Shown here: positions 62,370 to 64,000 of the stretch, piece after piece | Layout of the letters: each line of letters starts with the position of its first letter | Position numbering within the stretch: the first letter of the stretch is position 1 | From: Amylostereum areolatum | Lineage: Eukaryota; Basidiomycota; Agaricomycetes; Russulales; Stereaceae | Direction: 5' to 3' | Assembly: GCA_012932865.1 (NCBI GenBank) | Contig: SAXG01000005.1 | Location: 1,295,121 to 1,359,120 of the forward strand | Length of the DNA: 64,000 nt | The notes under the pieces: model-generated | Told to the model about the DNA's origin: nothing | The model's database searches: none | What the model saw: the letters and a program-made list of their open reading frames with translations, nothing else | Made by a program: the position numbers and the translations under genes

Positions 62370-62783
62370 GTGATGCAGCCCACTCAGTCGCCCGATCTCG
62401 CGATTTTCAATACGCCTACTCCACGCTGGCTCGTCGCCGTCATCAGCATCATCGTAGGACTTACGATCCTCATATTCCTCGCATCAACAATATTCCTCAT
62501 CCAATGGCGAAGAGCGAGCGATCGACAGCATGTTCAAGAAATCCCTCTAGAACCGCTTCGATTCAGGAATCTACGAGACGTAGATTCTAGAGAGGGGGAT
62601 AGTGTTACAACTTGTCCAAGGTACTTCATTTCTCATTGCCTTATTAGGAAGGACGTCGCTAAACGACGGATTACAACTATGCCCCAGTTCGTAACCGTCT
62701 CAACGACGCGACGACGACAGTGCCACAGATCGTCACCGTCTCAACGGCACAGCCGCGACGGTGCCACAGTCTCATCCCCGTAG
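62370..62783 (+). CDS. Copy 2 accessory ORF D, single-pass membrane protein overlapping the 3' LTR
   Basis: 137 codons. N-terminus MMQPTQSPDLAIFNTPTPRW, then a hydrophobic segment of about 22 residues (LVAVISIIVGLTILIFLAST), QWRRASDR, and a tail EIPLEPLRFRNLRDVDSREG that ends at the polypurine tract. The frame continues about 60 codons into the LTR and stops at TAG within U3. Between copies the membrane segment differs only by hydrophobic swaps (I/V, T/I, I/L, M/I, L/I) plus silent changes. It sits where retroviral env would be but is far too short for a fusion protein. It could be a small membrane accessory protein. Confidence 0.55.
   Translation: MMQPTQSPDLAIFNTPTPRWLVAVISIIVGLTILIFLASTIFLIQWRRASDRQHVQEIPLEPLRFRNLRDVDSREGDSVTTCPRYFISHCLIRKDVAKRRITTMPQFVTVSTTRRRQCHRSSPSQRHSRDGATVSSP
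62589..62602 (+). other. Polypurine tract, copy 2
   Basis: AGAGAGGGGGATAG adjoining the 3' LTR. Confidence 0.85.
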
Positions 62784-63109
62784 ATACTTGATGCGACCGT
62801 CGCTCAATGTACATATATTTACTCGACCTCCTTTCTTATAAAAGGAGGCTCATCGAACGAGCCATTCCTCAGCTCGTTCTCTTTGTAAATACAGGACTGT
62901 TCTAACTAAAGAACCTCCTCTTAAGTCTACCAAAGAGAATCCAAACTAAAGTCGAAAGCTCGCCTAAGTATTCCGTGAATACTTACTGCTTCGCTTATCG
63001 ACTCTAATCTTCGCGCAACCGAGACGTCTGGATCACCTGATCCCACCTCTCACACGTAAGAGTACTGTAGCCTGAGCCGCTTGTCACGTGATAAGGACCG
63101 TCCTTAACA
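62603..63109 (+). repeat. Copy 2 3' LTR
   Basis: 507 bp. Same as its 5' LTR but with a single 30-bp tandem unit instead of two and one G/A difference. Confidence 0.95.
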
Positions 63110-63114
63110 TCCGC
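63110..63114. repeat. Target-site duplication, copy 2 right (TCCGC)
   Basis: Second copy of TCCGC, directly after the 3' LTR. Confidence 0.92.
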
Positions 63115-63143
63115 CTACCAAACATGAATTGAGAGGTCAAAGC

Positions 63144-63207
63144 CATAGTTCAGATACCTCCGATGTATCTGTCATCTCCGATGGGTCCGACCACTCCAAT
63201 GCACATA
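63144..63207 (+). repeat. Direct repeat, right copy
   Basis: Matches 26461-26533 in the same orientation (ATAGTTCAGA, ACCTCCGA, TCATCTCC, GGGTCCGACCACTCC). Confidence 0.7.
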
Positions 63208-63369
63208 GGTAGACATGACATCTGTCATTCTCAAGGATTTCACCGACTGTTCCTAAATACAAGCATTCGTGGATAGTCATACAAAAGGAGAACACTACCG
63301 ATTCCACCTAAATTCCCAGGGATGTGCAACATACAAACATAACTGACTTATAGCCCAACCCCTGCCCCC

Positions 63370-64000
63370 CTAGGCCTCCGAAGCTCCATCATCGTCCTCT
63401 GGGTCGGGAAAAAACAGACCCCCGAGCGGCCCCGGAGCACGAGGAGGCTCTGGCAGGGTTGCGAGTGTAACACGACCGTGGTTGTCAGCCGCCCCATTAT
63501 CCTCTCGCTGACCCCTCGGGCTCAGCTTCAGACGCCTTAGATTGTTCGGAAACTGGACATCTGCAAGTTCCGAAAGTCAGCTGCCTACCGAAGAGAATAT
63601 GCGGGACTCACTAGGGTCCGTCCACCACTTGAAGCCAAGAGGTTGATTGATCCAGAACTTACAGTCCTCTTTGTTTTCCCCCCAGATGTCCCCATACATG
63701 TCCAGCCTCCGAAAACGCCCAGAATCCTGACACATGATTGGTGGGCAGAAAAGCCTTGCGATCTCGAGCCAGGTAGGCTCCCCCGGAGGCAGGAGGTTCT
63801 GGGTATCCTCCAACTTTGCCTTCTTCCAGGCTGTGCTCACGTCCTCCTGCCCCCACAGATCAGAACATCTGTTCTCACGCCCCAGAACTGTGTTAACTCA
63901 CCGATTCCTCGCCAAACAACCTCCACCAGTCATCACCAGGGTTGCTCTGCTTCTCTCCCTCGCACCACCACTACTGCGTGACCGCAATGAATCTTGCCTC
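63370..64000 (-). CDS. Unrecognised protein gene, 3' part (runs off the window)
   Basis: Three exons read in phase: one upstream of 63900 (NPGDDWWRLFGEES); one from about 63846 to 63614 (DVSTAWKKAKLEDTQ, PTWLEIARLFCPPIMCQDSG, DMYGDIWGENKEDCKFWIN, PLGFKWWTDP) joined by a 54-nt intron; and a last exon from about 63560 (VQFPNNLRRLKLSPRG) to TAG 63370. The middle exon is Trp/Cys-rich and ordered; the last is Pro/Gly/Asp-rich. I recognise no family. The 5' end lies beyond 64000. It could be a host gene or part of another mobile element. Confidence 0.5.

Larger units (their letters stand above)
52896..63109 (+). mobile_element. Ty3/Gypsy chromodomain retrotransposon, copy 2 (apparently intact)
   Basis: 10,214 bp with a TSD of TCCGC. 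It comprises 5' LTR 52896-53432, gag, pol, accessory ORFs A to D, a polypurine tract and 3' LTR 62603-63109. gag and pol are open throughout. The LTRs differ by one substitution (AAAGTCAAAAG versus AAAGTCGAAAG) and by loss of one 30-bp tandem unit in the 3' LTR, so insertion is recent. The element is long for its type because of a roughly 3-kb GC-rich module between pol and the 3' LTR. It is oriented like copy 1 and about 95% similar by eye. Confidence 0.96.

Overview
The window looks like nuclear DNA of a mushroom-forming basidiomycete (Agaricomycetes). Host genes are densely packed on both strands and split by many short GT-AG introns (about 45-60 nt). The transposon families (KDZ with a CxC2 cysteine cluster, Plavaka, chromodomain Ty3/Gypsy) and a DUF6532-type protein are typical of that group. 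Most gene models here were built by reading splice junctions by eye and checking that reading phase is kept across exons.

Host block, 0.5-26.3 kb. In order: mRNA cap guanine-N7 methyltransferase (-), ubiquitin-conjugating enzyme (-), BTB/POZ protein (+), exosome nuclease DIS3/Rrp44 (+), ATG8 (+), a four-TM protein with a PY motif (+), a RAD57/XRCC3-like recombinase (-), HID1 (-), a secreted GPI-type cupredoxin (-), DNA polymerase delta small subunit (-), and a 5'-truncated, nonsense-bearing RasGEF remnant (-). The functions are housekeeping and unrelated (mRNA capping, RNA decay, autophagy, DNA repair and replication, Golgi traffic). I see no cluster logic.

Transposon block, 26.3-63.1 kb. 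It is a nested stack. A KDZ transposase gene (26675-50053) carries a chromodomain Ty3/Gypsy retrotransposon (copy 1, 28214-47731, TSD CCTAA) inside one of its introns. Copy 1 in turn carries a 9.3-kb TIR element (35019-44287, TSD GTAC) encoding a Plavaka transposase, a DUF6532 protein and two further genes. A second copy of the same retrotransposon (copy 2, 52896-63109, TSD TCCGC) lies downstream. Its gag and pol are uninterrupted and its LTRs differ by one substitution plus one 30-bp repeat unit, so it is a recent insertion. Copy 1 has two CGA-to-TGA stops and one frameshift.

The most unusual feature is the roughly 3-kb module between pol and the 3' LTR of this retrotransposon. Two long reading frames (A and B) overlap for about 1.6 kb. 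Comparing the two copies, changes are mostly silent in frame B where B encodes a coiled coil, and mostly silent in frame A where A encodes an ordered block just downstream. Frame B also has a CCHC zinc knuckle. Two more small ORFs follow, one of them a single-pass membrane protein that reads into the LTR. The element also shows a canonical -1 slippery heptamer at the gag stop and a 10-nt Tf1-style self-priming complement.

The last 0.6 kb holds the 3' part of an unrecognised minus-strand gene running off the window.
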